This document shows positions 55,333 through 64,000 of a DNA stretch of 64,000 nt, in pieces. How positions within the stretch are numbered: the first letter of the stretch is position 1; each line of letters begins with the position of its first letter. A program made the position numbers and the translations under genes. Origin of the DNA: Sphingomonas sp. BT-65 (lineage in GTDB: Bacteria; Pseudomonadota; Alphaproteobacteria; Sphingomonadales; Sphingomonadaceae); NCBI RefSeq assembly GCF_026107375.2, contig NZ_JAPCIA010000001.1, positions 1,240,001-1,304,000 of the forward strand. Direction: 5' to 3'. The notes beneath the pieces are model-generated. The model searched no databases. It was not told the DNA's origin and worked only from the letters and a program-made list of their open reading frames with translations.

Positions 55333-55418
55333 TTGCGGCGCCAGCCCGCTCCCCCACCCGGCCACCCGTAGGATACTGCCGTTGGGTGGCCGGGTGGGGG
55401 AGCGGGCTGGCGCCGCAA
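55333..55418. repeat. Perfect 35-bp inverted repeat between lptD and surA
   Basis: Two 35-bp arms (55333-55367 and 55384-55418) are exact reverse complements around a 16-nt loop. The arm begins TTGCGGCGCCAGCCCG and ends CCGGCCACCC. Starting 6 nt after the lptD stop, it would make a very stable stem in the mRNA. No T-tract follows, and no similar copy was noticed elsewhere in the window. Confidence 0.9.
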
Positions 55419-55509
55419 CTAAAAACAGGTAAAGCCCCAGTTCAGGCACAATTGGCGAGTAAACGCCCCACGGCCCGCTGACGGGAACTGGTTTCAGGTA
55501 CAGGTGAAG

Positions 55510-56859
55510 ATGACTTCGAAAGTCGTAGGTTTCTGCCGTTCGGCGGTTCTGGTTCTTGGTATCGCGGGGAGCGCGGCGATCGCTGCGCAGACGGTGAGCG
55601 ACGACCAGGTGCCCTCGAGCGCCGCCAATCTCGATCTGCCCGAGAATCTCCAGATCTTCGGCAAGGTCGATCCCAACATCCGCAAGCCGACCGCGATCGT
55701 GAACGGCTATGTCATCACGCGCACCGACGTCGACCAGCGCTTCAACCTGTTCGTCGCGCTCAACCAGCTCAAGCTGAATGCCGAGGAGCAGGACCGGCTG
55801 CGGCTGCAGGTGCTGCGCCTGCTGACCGACGAGACGATCCAGATCCAGGAAGCCAAGGCGAACGAGGTCACCATCCCCGCCGACCAGATCGACCGCAGCT
55901 TCGCGTCGATCTCCAGCCGCTACCAGCGCACGCCTGAGCAGATGCGCGCCTGGCTGCGCGAGATCGGCTCGTCCGAACGCTCGTTCAAGCGCCAGATCGA
56001 AGGCGAGCTCGCCTGGCAGCGCGTGATCCAGCGCAAGATCGGCGCGTTCATCAACGTCGGCACGGAAGAGGTCCAGTCGATCATCCAGCGACTCGAGGAA
56101 GCCAAGGGGACCGAGGAGTTCCACCTCCGCGAGATCTACCTCTCGGCGACCCCGGAGACGTCGGGCGAAAAGTTCAGCGCGATGCAGCAGATGATCCAGC
56201 AGATGCAGCAGGGCCGTCCGTTCGAATATTTCGCGCGCTTCTCCGAAGCGACGACGGCCTCGCAGGGCGGCGACCTCGGCTGGGTGCGCGCCGCGATGCT
56301 TCCGGCGGCGCTCGCCCAGGCGGCGCAGCAGATGCAGGTCGGCCAGGTCGCCGGTCCGATCGAGGTGCCGGGCGGCTTCTCGGTCCTCTATCTCGTCGAC
56401 AAGCGTCAGGTGCTGACCGCCGATCCGCGCGACGCCAAGCTCAGCCTGCGCCAGCTGACCGTCAAGTTCCCCACGGGCATCACGCAGGCGCAGGCGCAGG
56501 AAAAGGTCGCTGAATTCGCCAAGGTGCTGCAATCGACCGCGGGCTGTGGCGCGGTGAGCAAGGCGGCGGAGACGCTGGGCGCCGAAGTTGTCGACAATGA
56601 TTCGGTGCGCGCGCGCGACCTGCCGCCGCAGCTGCAGGAGATCGTCCTCAAGCTCCAGGTCGGCCAGTCGACCCCGCCGTTCGGCACCCCGACCGAGGGC
56701 GTCCGCGCGCTGGTGCTGTGCGGCCGCGATGATCCCAAGACCGCCGCGCTGCCCAGCGCCGACCAGATCCGCGAGGGGATCGAGGAGCAGCGCACCAACC
56801 TTCGTGCCCAGCGCCTGCTCCGCGACCTGCGCCGCGACGCGATCGTGGACTATCGCTGA
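55510..56859 (+). CDS. surA: Periplasmic chaperone/peptidyl-prolyl isomerase SurA
   Basis: A 449-residue periplasmic protein with signal peptide (about 1-26, AIA-AQ). The SurA N-terminal helical domain (about 60-175) contains AIVNGYVITRTDVDQRF; parvulin domain 1 spans about 190-300 with LREIYLSATPE and the SQGGDLGWVR motif; a second, reduced parvulin-like region lies at about 310-420. SurA escorts outer-membrane proteins such as LptD to the BAM machine, so the gene order is functionally meaningful. AGGTGAAG favours the ATG over a GTG two codons before. Confidence 0.93.
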   Translation: MTSKVVGFCRSAVLVLGIAGSAAIAAQTVSDDQVPSSAANLDLPENLQIFGKVDPNIRKPTAIVNGYVITRTDVDQRFNLFVALNQLKLNAEEQDRLRLQVLRLLTDETIQIQEAKANEVTIPADQIDRSFASISSRYQRTPEQMRAWLREIGSSERSFKRQIEGELAWQRVIQRKIGAFINVGTEEVQSIIQRLEEAKGTEEFHLREIYLSATPETSGEKFSAMQQMIQQMQQGRPFEYFARFSEATTASQGGDLGWVRAAMLPAALAQAAQQMQVGQVAGPIEVPGGFSVLYLVDKRQVLTADPRDAKLSLRQLTVKFPTGITQAQAQEKVAEFAKVLQSTAGCGAVSKAAETLGAEVVDNDSVRARDLPPQLQEIVLKLQVGQSTPPFGTPTEGVRALVLCGRDDPKTAALPSADQIREGIEEQRTNLRAQRLLRDLRRDAIVDYR

Positions 56860-56870
56860 AGGCCGATCCG

Positions 56871-57869
56871 ATGCCCCCTAGCCCCCTTGCGGTCGCCATG
56901 GGCGATCCCGCCGGGATCGGGCCGGAGATCGTTGCCAAGGCGTGGCGCAGCCGTGACTTCCAGGCGCTGCCGACCTTCTTCGCGGTGGGTGACCCGCGCG
57001 CGGTCGCGGCGGTGTGGGACGGCCCGGTCGCGTCGATCGGCAGCCCTGACGAGGCACGCGCCGTGTTCGCCGAGGCCTTGCCGGTACTCGTCGTCGCGGA
57101 CGCCGAGGCGATCGTCCCGGGCCAGCCCGACGATGCCGGCGCGCGCTGCGCCCTCGACAGCCTCGAGCTTGCCACCGGGCTCGCCCGCTCCGGCGCGGCG
57201 GGCGCGCTGGTCACCGGGCCGGTGTCCAAGGCGCGGCTCTACCGCATCGGCTTCACCCATCCCGGCCAGACCGAGTTCGTCGCCGAGCGTTGCGGCATCG
57301 CGCCCGAGAACACCGTGATGATGCTCGCCGGGCCGACGCTGCGCGTGGTGCCGGTGACCACCCACATCGCGCTCGCCGAGGTGCCGCAGGCGATCTCGAT
57401 CGAGCTGGTGGTGGCCAAGGCGCGAGTCACCGCGCGCAGCCTGTCGCGCAATTTCGCGATCGAATCGCCGCGCCTCGCCTTTGCCGGGCTCAACCCGCAT
57501 GCCGGCGAGGGCGGCGCGCTCGGGCGCGAGGAGATCGATATCCTCGAACCCGCGATCCGGCAGTTGCGCGAGGAGGGGATCGACGCGGTCGGCCCGTTCG
57601 CCGCCGACACGATGTTCCACACCCGCGCGCGCGCCACCTATGACGCGGCGATCTGCCTCTACCACGACCAGGCGCTGGTGCCCTTGAAGACGCTGCATTT
57701 CGACGAGGGCGTCAACATGACTTTGGGCCTGCCGATCCTGCGCACCTCGCCCGATCACGGCACCGCTTTCGGCATCGCCGGGCACGACCAGGCCGAGCCC
57801 GGCGCGATGATCGCCGCGATCCGCATGGCGGGCCAAGCGGCGGAGAAGCGGGCATTGGCCGACGCGTGA
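56871..57869 (+). CDS. pdxA: 4-hydroxythreonine-4-phosphate dehydrogenase
   Basis: A 332-residue PdxA. Landmarks: [16 protein letters not shown] at the start, [12 protein letters not shown], metal-site His in [11 protein letters not shown] and [13 protein letters not shown], and [14 protein letters not shown]. It oxidises 4-phosphohydroxythreonine in vitamin B6 synthesis using NAD and a divalent metal. It follows surA by 11 nt and overlaps rsmA by GTGA, the classical surA-pdxA-rsmA unit. Confidence 0.96.
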   Translation: MPPSPLAVAMGDPAGIGPEIVAKAWRSRDFQALPTFFAVGDPRAVAAVWDGPVASIGSPDEARAVFAEALPVLVVADAEAIVPGQPDDAGARCALDSLELATGLARSGAAGALVTGPVSKARLYRIGFTHPGQTEFVAERCGIAPENTVMMLAGPTLRVVPVTTHIALAEVPQAISIELVVAKARVTARSLSRNFAIESPRLAFAGLNPHAGEGGALGREEIDILEPAIRQLREEGIDAVGPFAADTMFHTRARATYDAAICLYHDQALVPLKTLHFDEGVNMTLGLPILRTSPDHGTAFGIAGHDQAEPGAMIAAIRMAGQAAEKRALADA

Positions 57870-58684
57870 CCGCGCTACCACCGCTTCGTGAAGTCATCCG
57901 CAAACATGGGCTGAGCGCCAGCAAGGCGCTGGGGCAGAATTTCCTGTTCGATTCGCAGCTGCTCGACCGCATTGCACGCGTGCCCGGCGATCTCGACGGG
58001 CAGGAGGTGTTCGAGGTCGGACCCGGCCCCGGCGGCCTCACCCGCGCGCTGCTCCAAGCCGGCGCGAAGGTGACCGCGGTGGAGCGCGACCGGCGCTGCA
58101 TCCCCGCGCTGGCCGAGCTGGGCGAGGCGTTTCCGGGCAAGCTCACTGTGATCGAGGGCGATGCGCTGGCGGTGGACGCCCCGTCGCTGTTCGCGGGCAA
58201 GCCGCACATCGCCTCCAACCTGCCCTATAATGTCGGCACGGCGCTCACCGTCGGCTGGCTGTCGGCGAAGTGGCAGCCCTGGTGGGCGAGCCTCACGCTG
58301 ATGTTCCAGAAGGAGGTCGCCGAGCGGATCGTCGCGGCGCCCGGGGCCGATGCCTATGGCCGGCTCGCGGTGCTCGCACAGTGGCGCAGCTCGGCCCGGA
58401 TCGCGATGCCGGTCCACCGCTCTGCCTTCACCCCGCCGCCCAAGGTGATGTCGGCAGTGGTGCATATCGTGCCCAGCGAAGAGCCGCCCGGCGTTCGCTT
58501 CGCGGTGCTGGAGAAGCTGACCGCGGCGGCGTTCGGGCAACGCCGCAAGATGCTGCGCCAGAGCCTCAAGGCCGTGTCCGGCGCGGTCGAGGCCGCCGAG
58601 GGGATCGGGATCGATCCCACGCGCCGCGCCGAAACGGTCAGCGTCGACGAGTTCGTCGCGCTGGCGCGGACGCTCTCGGCTTAG
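57866..58684 (+). CDS. rsmA: 16S rRNA dimethyladenosine transferase
   Basis: A 272-residue RsmA/KsgA. SAM-binding [33 protein letters not shown] at the N terminus, and catalytic NLPYNVGT. It dimethylates two adjacent adenines near the 3' end of 16S rRNA during small-subunit maturation. The GTG start overlaps the pdxA stop by four bases. Its stop overlaps the convergent TPR gene. Confidence 0.96.
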   Translation: MTALPPLREVIRKHGLSASKALGQNFLFDSQLLDRIARVPGDLDGQEVFEVGPGPGGLTRALLQAGAKVTAVERDRRCIPALAELGEAFPGKLTVIEGDALAVDAPSLFAGKPHIASNLPYNVGTALTVGWLSAKWQPWWASLTLMFQKEVAERIVAAPGADAYGRLAVLAQWRSSARIAMPVHRSAFTPPPKVMSAVVHIVPSEEPPGVRFAVLEKLTAAAFGQRRKMLRQSLKAVSGAVEAAEGIGIDPTRRAETVSVDEFVALARTLSA

Positions 58685-59202
58685 TTCTTCTTCGTTTCGA
58701 CCTTGGGCGGCGGCACAACTTGCGCGCTCGCGCTCGCGGTCGCCGTCGCCGGCGGACCCTTGGCGATCACCGCGGCGAGCTGGGTCGCGTCGGCGCAGCT
58801 GGCGCCGCACAGCGTCTTCACCCGCGCGAGATTCTCCTTGGCACGCTCGATCGCGCCCTTCTGCACCATCGCCTCGCCCTGCCCGCGCAGCGCGGCGACG
58901 TCGTTGGGCTCGAGCGTCAGTGCCTCGCGGTAGAAGCGGATCGCCTTGCCCGGCAGGCCCTGCGTGCGCGCGACTTCGGCCAGCACGAGATAGGCTTGGC
59001 GGTTGCGCGGGTCGACCGCGAGCGCGCTTTCGATCAGGTCGTTGGCGCCGTCGAGATTGCCCGCCGCCTTCGCCGCCTTGCCGCGCTCGAGCAGCGCCAC
59101 CGATCGCGCATCGATCTGGTCGTCGGCGCGCTGGCCGTAGAGCGAGGTCGACACGCTGAGCAACGCAAGCGCTGCGGCGGCGGACACGAGGGTGATACGC
59201 AT
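58681..59202 (-). CDS. Secreted TPR protein
   Basis: A 173-residue exported protein: signal peptide about 1-22 (LYG-QR), then about three tetratricopeptide repeats ([32 protein letters not shown] and the following two units, [18 protein letters not shown] and [18 protein letters not shown]), a Cys pair in LCGASCADA and a low-complexity tail ending [10 protein letters not shown]. TPRs bind partner proteins. It overlaps rsmA by 4 nt at the 3' ends. Partner unknown. Confidence 0.8.
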   Translation of the reverse strand: MRITLVSAAAALALLSVSTSLYGQRADDQIDARSVALLERGKAAKAAGNLDGANDLIESALAVDPRNRQAYLVLAEVARTQGLPGKAIRFYREALTLEPNDVAALRGQGEAMVQKGAIERAKENLARVKTLCGASCADATQLAAVIAKGPPATATASASAQVVPPPKVETKKN

Positions 59203-59231
59203 GACGGTCTCCGGACGTGGAATGCGCAGCG

Positions 59232-60416
59232 CTAACACGTGCGCACCAGCTTCGCGACAAAAAAGCCGTCGGTGGAGTGGGACAGCGGGGTGAGGCGCAT
59301 CCCCGGTCCATGCGGGGTTCCGGCGGGAAGCGCAAGCGGCGCGGCTGCCCAATCCGGGTGGCGGGTGAGGAACGCCTTGGCCTGCTCCACCCCCTCAGCG
59401 TCGAGCAGCGAGCAGACGATGTGCACCAGCGCGCCGCCCGGCCTGACCAGCGCAGCGCCGACATCGAGCAGCCGCCTCTGGGTCTCGGCGAGTTTGGCGA
59501 GCCGCGCCGGGCTGAGCCGCCAGCGCGCCTCGGGATTGCGCCGCCAGGTGCCGGTGCCCGAGCAGGGCGCATCGATCAGCACGACGTCCGCGCTGCCCAC
59601 CCAGTCCGCCAGCGGCTCGGCTTCGCGGCCGGGATCGAGCAGCCGCGTCTCGACGATCGTTGCGTTGGCGCGCTCGGCGCGCGGCATCAGCCGGGACAGC
59701 CGCGCCCGGTCGGCATCGGTGGCGAGCAGCGCGCCGCGATTGTCCATCGCCGCGGCCAGCGCCAGCGTCTTGCCGCCCCCGCCCGCACAGAGGTCCACGA
59801 CGCGCATGCCGGGCTGCGCGTCAGCGGCCATGGCGACGAGCTGGCTGCCCGCATCCTGCACTTCGATCCAGCCGTCGAGCCAGGGCTGGCTCTTCTCGAC
59901 CGGCGTATCGGGCGGCAGCCGCAGCACGGCGGGCACGCCTTCGACCGGCACGGCCTCGGGCAAGGCCGCGCGGACCTGCGCGACATCCGCCTTGAGCGTG
60001 TTGACGCGCAGGTCGAGCGATGCGCGGTCGAGCAGCGCCGCCGCCTGATCTGCGTCGATTCCCGACCCGCCAAGCGCGTCGAGCAGCCAGGCGGGCGCGA
60101 CACCGGGCTCCGCGGCCGGTTCGTCGCCGATCGGCGCAGGGCCATAGGGCGAGCCGTCGAAGGTCGCCGCCAGCTCCGGATCGCGCTTCGCCAGCGCGAG
60201 CATCGCGGCGCGGCCGGATTCGGGCCGCTCGCCGCACAGCCGGATCGCGTCGTACACCAAGTTGCGGATCGCGCGGCGGTCCTTCGATCCGGCATAGCGG
60301 CGCGCGGCGAACCCGCGCTGGATCAGCACGTCAGCCGAGGCCCCCGCATCGCGTGCGGCGGCGATGATCTGGTCGAGCAGCTCGATCGCCGTCTGGGTGC
60401 GCGCGGCGGGGGTCAT
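59232..60416 (-). CDS. rsmB: RsmB-like rRNA cytosine-C5 methyltransferase
   Basis: A 394-residue methyltransferase of the RsmB/NOL1 family. N-terminal NusB-like region, then SAM-binding [17 protein letters not shown], the two catalytic Cys in [15 protein letters not shown] and [11 protein letters not shown], and a C-terminal [11 protein letters not shown]. It makes 5-methylcytosine in rRNA, probably 16S C967. The ATG has GGGGG upstream. Family certain; whether it targets 16S or another RNA is inferred. Repeated TTGAC words lie just upstream. Confidence 0.85.
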   Translation of the reverse strand: MTPAARTQTAIELLDQIIAAARDAGASADVLIQRGFAARRYAGSKDRRAIRNLVYDAIRLCGERPESGRAAMLALAKRDPELAATFDGSPYGPAPIGDEPAAEPGVAPAWLLDALGGSGIDADQAAALLDRASLDLRVNTLKADVAQVRAALPEAVPVEGVPAVLRLPPDTPVEKSQPWLDGWIEVQDAGSQLVAMAADAQPGMRVVDLCAGGGGKTLALAAAMDNRGALLATDADRARLSRLMPRAERANATIVETRLLDPGREAEPLADWVGSADVVLIDAPCSGTGTWRRNPEARWRLSPARLAKLAETQRRLLDVGAALVRPGGALVHIVCSLLDAEGVEQAKAFLTRHPDWAAAPLALPAGTPHGPGMRLTPLSHSTDGFFVAKLVRTC

Positions 60417-60553
60417 GGTTGACGCCCAGGTTGACGAAGTTGACATTTTGCGCGTGTGTTGACGGCAAGCGCGCGGGGAAGCGGAAGGGCGGGTTCGAAA
60501 CGGATCACCCGAATGGCAAAGCAGATGGGTTCCAACATTGGAAGGGGGCAGGA

Positions 60554-61729
60554 ATGACGGGGCACGCAGCGATCCGGCCGATGGCACCGCGCGACCCGCA
60601 CGAACCGCACCGCGTCGCGACGCCCCTGGAGCTGCTGTTCGACCTCGTGACGGTGATCGCCATCGCGGCCGCGGCCGCCGCGCTGCACCACGCGATCGCG
60701 GCGGATCATGCCGCCGACGGGATCATCGGCTATGCGGTGACCTTCTTCGCGATCTGGTGGGCGTGGATGAACTATACCTGGTTCGCCTCGGCCTATGACA
60801 ATGACGACGCGATCACGCGCCTGCTGACGATGCTGATCATGGGCGGCGCGCTGCTGCTCGCGGCGGGCATCGAGCGCTTCGCCGCCAAGCTCGACTTCAG
60901 CCTGGTGGTGGGCGGCTATGCCGTAATGCGGCTCGGCATGATCGCCATGTGGCTGCGCGCCGCCTGGAACGACCCGCCGCGCCGGGCCGGCGCCTTGCGC
61001 TACGCGGGCGGAATCGCGCTGGCGCAGCTCTACTGGGCCGGACTCTATTTCAGCCTGCCTCCGCAGTCACCGGCGCTCCTGCCGTTGATTCTGCTGGGCT
61101 GGGTGATTGAGCTTTCGGTGCCCGCCATCGCCGAGCGCGCGGCGGAGACGCCGTGGCACCGCCACCATATCGTCGAGCGCTACGGTCTGCTCATGATCAT
61201 CGTGCTCGGCGAGGTGCTGCTCGCGGCCACGCTCGCGCTCGAAAAGGCATGGGACGGCAGCTTCGACATGCGGCTGGCGCATACTGCCCTCTCCGCGCTC
61301 GTCATCGCCTTCGCGATGTGGTGGCTCTATTTCGCGCGCGAGCCGCAGCTGTCGAGCAACCGGCTGAGCCGGTCGCTGCAATGGGGCTATGGCCATCTGA
61401 TCGTGTTCGCCTCGGGTGCCGCGGTCGGCGCAGGCTTTGCCGTGCTGGTCGAGATCCTCACCGGCCATGCCAGGTTGAGCCTGCGCGCCGGCGATCTCGC
61501 GGTCGCGGTGCCGCTCGGCATCTACTTGCTCAGCCTGTGGCTGGTGCGCGACCGGTTCGAGCTGCACGGCGCAGCGCGCTGGGTGCTGCCGCTGTTCGCC
61601 GCGGCGATCGTCGCCCTGCCCTTCGCCTTTCCGGCGCTGGAAGCGATCGCGGCGCTCGCCGTCGCGGCGGTGGCGGTGCGGGCGTGGCTCGCCGCGCGCG
61701 ACCTCAGGGAGGCGGCGGCTGACGCCTGA
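60554..61729 (+). CDS. Low temperature requirement protein A (LtrA) family
   Basis: A 391-residue membrane protein with about ten helices of the LtrA family. The N terminus HRVATPLELLFDLVTVIAIAAAA and later FAIWWAWMNYTWFASAYDNDD and HIVERYGLLMIIVLGEVLLA are the usual signature. First described in Listeria for growth in the cold, but its biochemical role is unknown. AGGA precedes the ATG. Its last 26 nt overlap the convergent TonB-like gene. Confidence 0.88.
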   Translation: MTGHAAIRPMAPRDPHEPHRVATPLELLFDLVTVIAIAAAAAALHHAIAADHAADGIIGYAVTFFAIWWAWMNYTWFASAYDNDDAITRLLTMLIMGGALLLAAGIERFAAKLDFSLVVGGYAVMRLGMIAMWLRAAWNDPPRRAGALRYAGGIALAQLYWAGLYFSLPPQSPALLPLILLGWVIELSVPAIAERAAETPWHRHHIVERYGLLMIIVLGEVLLAATLALEKAWDGSFDMRLAHTALSALVIAFAMWWLYFAREPQLSSNRLSRSLQWGYGHLIVFASGAAVGAGFAVLVEILTGHARLSLRAGDLAVAVPLGIYLLSLWLVRDRFELHGAARWVLPLFAAAIVALPFAFPALEAIAALAVAAVAVRAWLAARDLREAAADA

Positions 61730-62495
61730 TCTCATAATCGATCTTGATCCGCACCCACTCGCCATATTTGAGCTGTCCGCCGAGGCGCGGCGGCCGGACG
61801 CGGAACTGCCACGCGGCGGCTAGCGCAGCGCGAGCGATGTGCGAGCCCTCGGGATATTCGTCGACCAGCACGCAATCCTGGACGCGGAAATCGGGCACGG
61901 TGCGGCACGCGATCATCCCCCAGCCTGGCCCGCTCGCGGTGGAGAGATAGCCCCTAAGCTCGCTGTCATAGGGCTCGCGATACCAGGAAGCGGCATAGAG
62001 CGGCTCACCACGCGGCCCCCTGCCCTCGACCCGCTGCGTGTCGCCGGGGAGGCTGGCGAGATTGGGCGGGCCCGCGGCAGCCCGGCGCGGCGCGGCGGGC
62101 GTGGCGCTGCGCGGGAGCGCGGCGATGTCGGGCATGCGGCTGAGGGGGATGTCGAGCATCACTGGCGGCGACGGCTCGGGCAGCGGTGCCGGCGGCTGCG
62201 GCACGGGCGGAGCTGGATCGGGCGTCGTCTCGCTCGGCTGCACGCGGGGGTTCGGCGCGGCGCTAGGCGCGGGGTTTTCCGCCTCGGTGTCCGGCTCAGG
62301 CTCGGGGCTGACGCCGAACGTCGCCATGTCCACCGTCTTTTCCTCGCGCGGGCGCAAATTGGGCGCGAGGGTGAACAGCATCAGCACGACTAGCGCCTCG
62401 ACCAGCAGCGCAAGCGCGAACCCGCGCGCCCGTGGTCCGAACCGCTCGCGAAGCCGGTCGCGCAAAGGCGATGCAGAGGGGGCCGGCTCGGACAA
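61704..62495 (-). CDS. TonB-like protein with proline-rich linker
   Basis: A 263-residue protein laid out like TonB: short cytoplasmic N terminus, one membrane helix (about residues 28-46), a long Pro/Glu-rich periplasmic spacer (about 55-125) and a C-terminal alpha/beta domain ending AWQFRVRPPRLGGQLKYGEWVRIKIDYEI. It could couple the proton-motive force to receptors, but ExbB/ExbD are not beside it and it may be a diverged or accessory TonB. It overlaps ltrA at the 3' end. Confidence 0.75.
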   Translation of the reverse strand: MSEPAPSASPLRDRLRERFGPRARGFALALLVEALVVLMLFTLAPNLRPREEKTVDMATFGVSPEPEPDTEAENPAPSAAPNPRVQPSETTPDPAPPVPQPPAPLPEPSPPVMLDIPLSRMPDIAALPRSATPAAPRRAAAGPPNLASLPGDTQRVEGRGPRGEPLYAASWYREPYDSELRGYLSTASGPGWGMIACRTVPDFRVQDCVLVDEYPEGSHIARAALAAAWQFRVRPPRLGGQLKYGEWVRIKIDYEIRRQPPPP

Positions 62496-62600
62496 TGAAC
62501 CTCGTGCAGAACCGCGCGGGAGATCAATCCAGCGCCGGGACCGTGCGGATACGCAGCCAATGCGTCCAAAACATGTCGGCGCGGCGCGCCCTGAACCGCG

Positions 62601-64000
62601 TCAGGACAGCTCCATCACCGTCTCGGAAACCGCGCGATTGAGATCGGCCTGGGTGAAGGGCTTGTTGAGCCGGGTCACGCGCGAAGCCGCATCCGCGGGA
62701 GTTTCGCCATAGCCGGTGGCGAGGATGACGGGCATGCCGGGCCGCAGCTCGCGCGCCGCGGCAATGAGCTGGCTGCCGGTCATCACCGGCATCGCCTGAT
62801 CGGTGATCAACAGCGCGATATCCTCCCGCTCGCGCAGGATCTCGAGCGCTCGCACGCCCGATTCCGCCTCGATCACGGTATGCCCCAGATCCTCGAGCAA
62901 GGCGGCGGTGTTCATCAGCACCAGCGGATCGTCGTCCACCGCCAGCACGACCCGCGGCAGCTCCGGCACGAACGCGACATCGCTCGGGGGCGCCATCTCG
63001 CGCTCGCCATTACTCTCTGCGGCAGGGAGCCAGACATGCGCACTGGTCCCGCGGCCAGGCTCACTCTCCATCTGGAGCATGCCGCCATTCTGCTTGGCGA
63101 AACCGTGGATCATCGACAGGCCGAGGCCAGTGCCCTTGCCCACGCCCTTGGTGGTGAAGAAGGGCTCGGTCGCGCGCGCCAGCGTCTCGGCGTCCATGCC
63201 GGTGCCCCGGTCGATCACGCTCAAGCGGACATAGCGGCCCGAGGACAGCTCGCCGACGGTACCGATCACGTCCTGATCGACCGCCTCGATCGCGATTCGT
63301 CCGCCCTCCGGCATCGCGTCGCGCGCGTTCACCGCGAGGTTGAGCAGCGCCATCTCGAGCTGGTTGACGTCGGCGGAGACCGCACTGAGGCTGGCGGGGA
63401 AGCGGATGTCGATCTGCCATGCCGGGCCGATCGTGCGCTGGAGCAGCCCGCGCATGTCGGCGATCAGCGCCATCACGTCGATCCGCTCAGTCTTGAGCTC
63501 CTGCCGTCGCGCAAAGGCGAGCATGCGCTGGGTCAGCGCCGCGCCGCGCTCCGCGGCCTGGAGCGAGTTGTCGATCAGCCGCATGACCTGGGGTTCCTCC
63601 GGCACGCGTTTGCGCAGCAACGTCAGCCCGCTCATGATCGCCATCAGCAGATTGTTGAAATCGTGCGCGACGCCCCCGGTGAGCTGGCCGATCGCCTCGA
63701 TCTTCTGCGACTGGAACAGCGCCTCGCGCGCGACTTCGAGCTCGCGCTGCGCCGCGTCGCGTTCGGTGATGTCGCGCGTGATCTTGGCAAAGCCGATCAG
63801 CTTGCCGTCGTCGTCCTTGATCGCGTCGATTACCACGCTGGCGCGAAAGCGGCTGCCATTCTTGCGCATGCGCCAGCCCTCGGCGGAGAAGCGGCCATGC
63901 TTGCGCGCGGTCTCGAGCGCGCGCGCGGGCTCGCCGCGAGCGCGATCCTCCTCGGTATAGAAATTGGAGAAATGCTGGCCGATGATCTCCTCGGGCGTGT
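62601..64000 (-). CDS. Hybrid sensor histidine kinase/response regulator (5' end missing)
   Basis: About 466 residues are present; the start lies beyond the right edge. Order: PAS/PAC (FSAEGWRMRKNGSRF...KITRDITER), HisKA with GGVAHDFNNLLMAIMSG (His acceptor), HATPase with NLAVNARDAMPEGG and GVGKGTGLGLSMIHGF, then a receiver with VVLAVDDDPLVLM, phosphoacceptor in LLITDQAMPVMTG and Lys in NKPFTQADLN. Such orthodox-minus kinases are cytoplasmic; light- or redox-sensing PAS subtypes with an upstream LOV domain exist, but that part is not visible. The output partner is unknown. Confidence 0.92.
   Translation of the reverse strand, partial: TPEEIIGQHFSNFYTEEDRARGEPARALETARKHGRFSAEGWRMRKNGSRFRASVVIDAIKDDDGKLIGFAKITRDITERDAAQRELEVAREALFQSQKIEAIGQLTGGVAHDFNNLLMAIMSGLTLLRKRVPEEPQVMRLIDNSLQAAERGAALTQRMLAFARRQELKTERIDVMALIADMRGLLQRTIGPAWQIDIRFPASLSAVSADVNQLEMALLNLAVNARDAMPEGGRIAIEAVDQDVIGTVGELSSGRYVRLSVIDRGTGMDAETLARATEPFFTTKGVGKGTGLGLSMIHGFAKQNGGMLQMESEPGRGTSAHVWLPAAESNGEREMAPPSDVAFVPELPRVVLAVDDDPLVLMNTAALLEDLGHTVIEAESGVRALEILREREDIALLITDQAMPVMTGSQLIAAARELRPGMPVILATGYGETPADAASRVTRLNKPFTQADLNRAVSETVMELS

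Noticed and set aside
52906..56532. Very long open reading (about 1200 codons) antisense to lptD and surA
   Set aside because: It is the mirror of well-identified genes in high-GC DNA, is rich in Arg/Ala/Leu/Asp low-complexity text, and shows no family motifs.

Overview
The window is high-GC, densely packed alphaproteobacterial chromosome and looks like a Sphingomonadaceae member (Sphingomonas or a close relative). The support is a GapR/DUF2312 gene, the lptD-surA-pdxA-rsmA order, adjacent holC and pepA, a 949-residue TonB-dependent receptor beside a spinster-type MFS carrier, a DUF6894 protein, and a large set of CoA-linked lipid catabolism genes. Genus is inferred from gene content only. 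I see no rRNA, CRISPR, insertion sequence or prophage; there is one tRNA (Asp).

Layout. 1-7.6 kb: the start of yebC (cut by the window edge), ybjQ-like, gapR, a small membrane protein, an S41 peptidase divergent from an Lrp/AsnC regulator, doxX, tRNA-Asp, an AI-2E-type permease, glycerol kinase and a TetR regulator. 7.7-18.7 kb: short-chain dehydrogenases, an acyl-CoA synthetase and the broken tail of a second copy, then an overlapping operon of bifunctional hydratase/dehydrogenase, amidase, two acyl-CoA dehydrogenases and TesB thioesterase. 18.7-20.2 kb: two paralogous secreted proteins of unknown function. 20.3-26.0 kb: SDR, ACAD11-type kinase, zinc alcohol dehydrogenase and ACAD11-type dehydrogenase, divergent from a regulator made of two fused TetR units. 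26.0-30.3 kb: a broken gene, an alpha/beta hydrolase, then a vWA gene and a PurA-like gene divergent from an NrtR-type Nudix regulator. 30.4-37.6 kb: an unrecognised 510-residue protein, MFS carrier, TonB receptor and PhyH dioxygenase. 37.7-45.6 kb: a second acyl-CoA dehydrogenase pair, a TetA-like MFS pump, a GST, an SDR, a second acyl-CoA synthetase and a thioesterase. 45.8-49.3 kb: a five-EF-hand secreted protein and a two-component system. 49.4-64 kb: housekeeping genes (ndk, holC, pepA, lptD, surA, pdxA, rsmA, an rsmB-like gene), an LtrA-type protein, a TonB-like protein and a hybrid histidine kinase cut by the right edge.

How it fits together. The middle of the window is mostly CoA-thioester catabolism: activation (two synthetases), oxidation (five acyl-CoA dehydrogenases), hydration and dehydrogenation (FadJ-like), and release (two thioesterases), with a TonB receptor and carrier that could bring in a substrate. 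The two most unusual modules are a split ACAD10/11-like kinase-plus-dehydrogenase set facing a tandem-TetR regulator, and a vWA/PurA-like pair facing an NrtR regulator across a conspicuous double-dyad operator. Many intergenic gaps carry mosaic palindromic repeats that fall into at least two recurring families, and a perfect 35-bp inverted repeat lies between lptD and surA.
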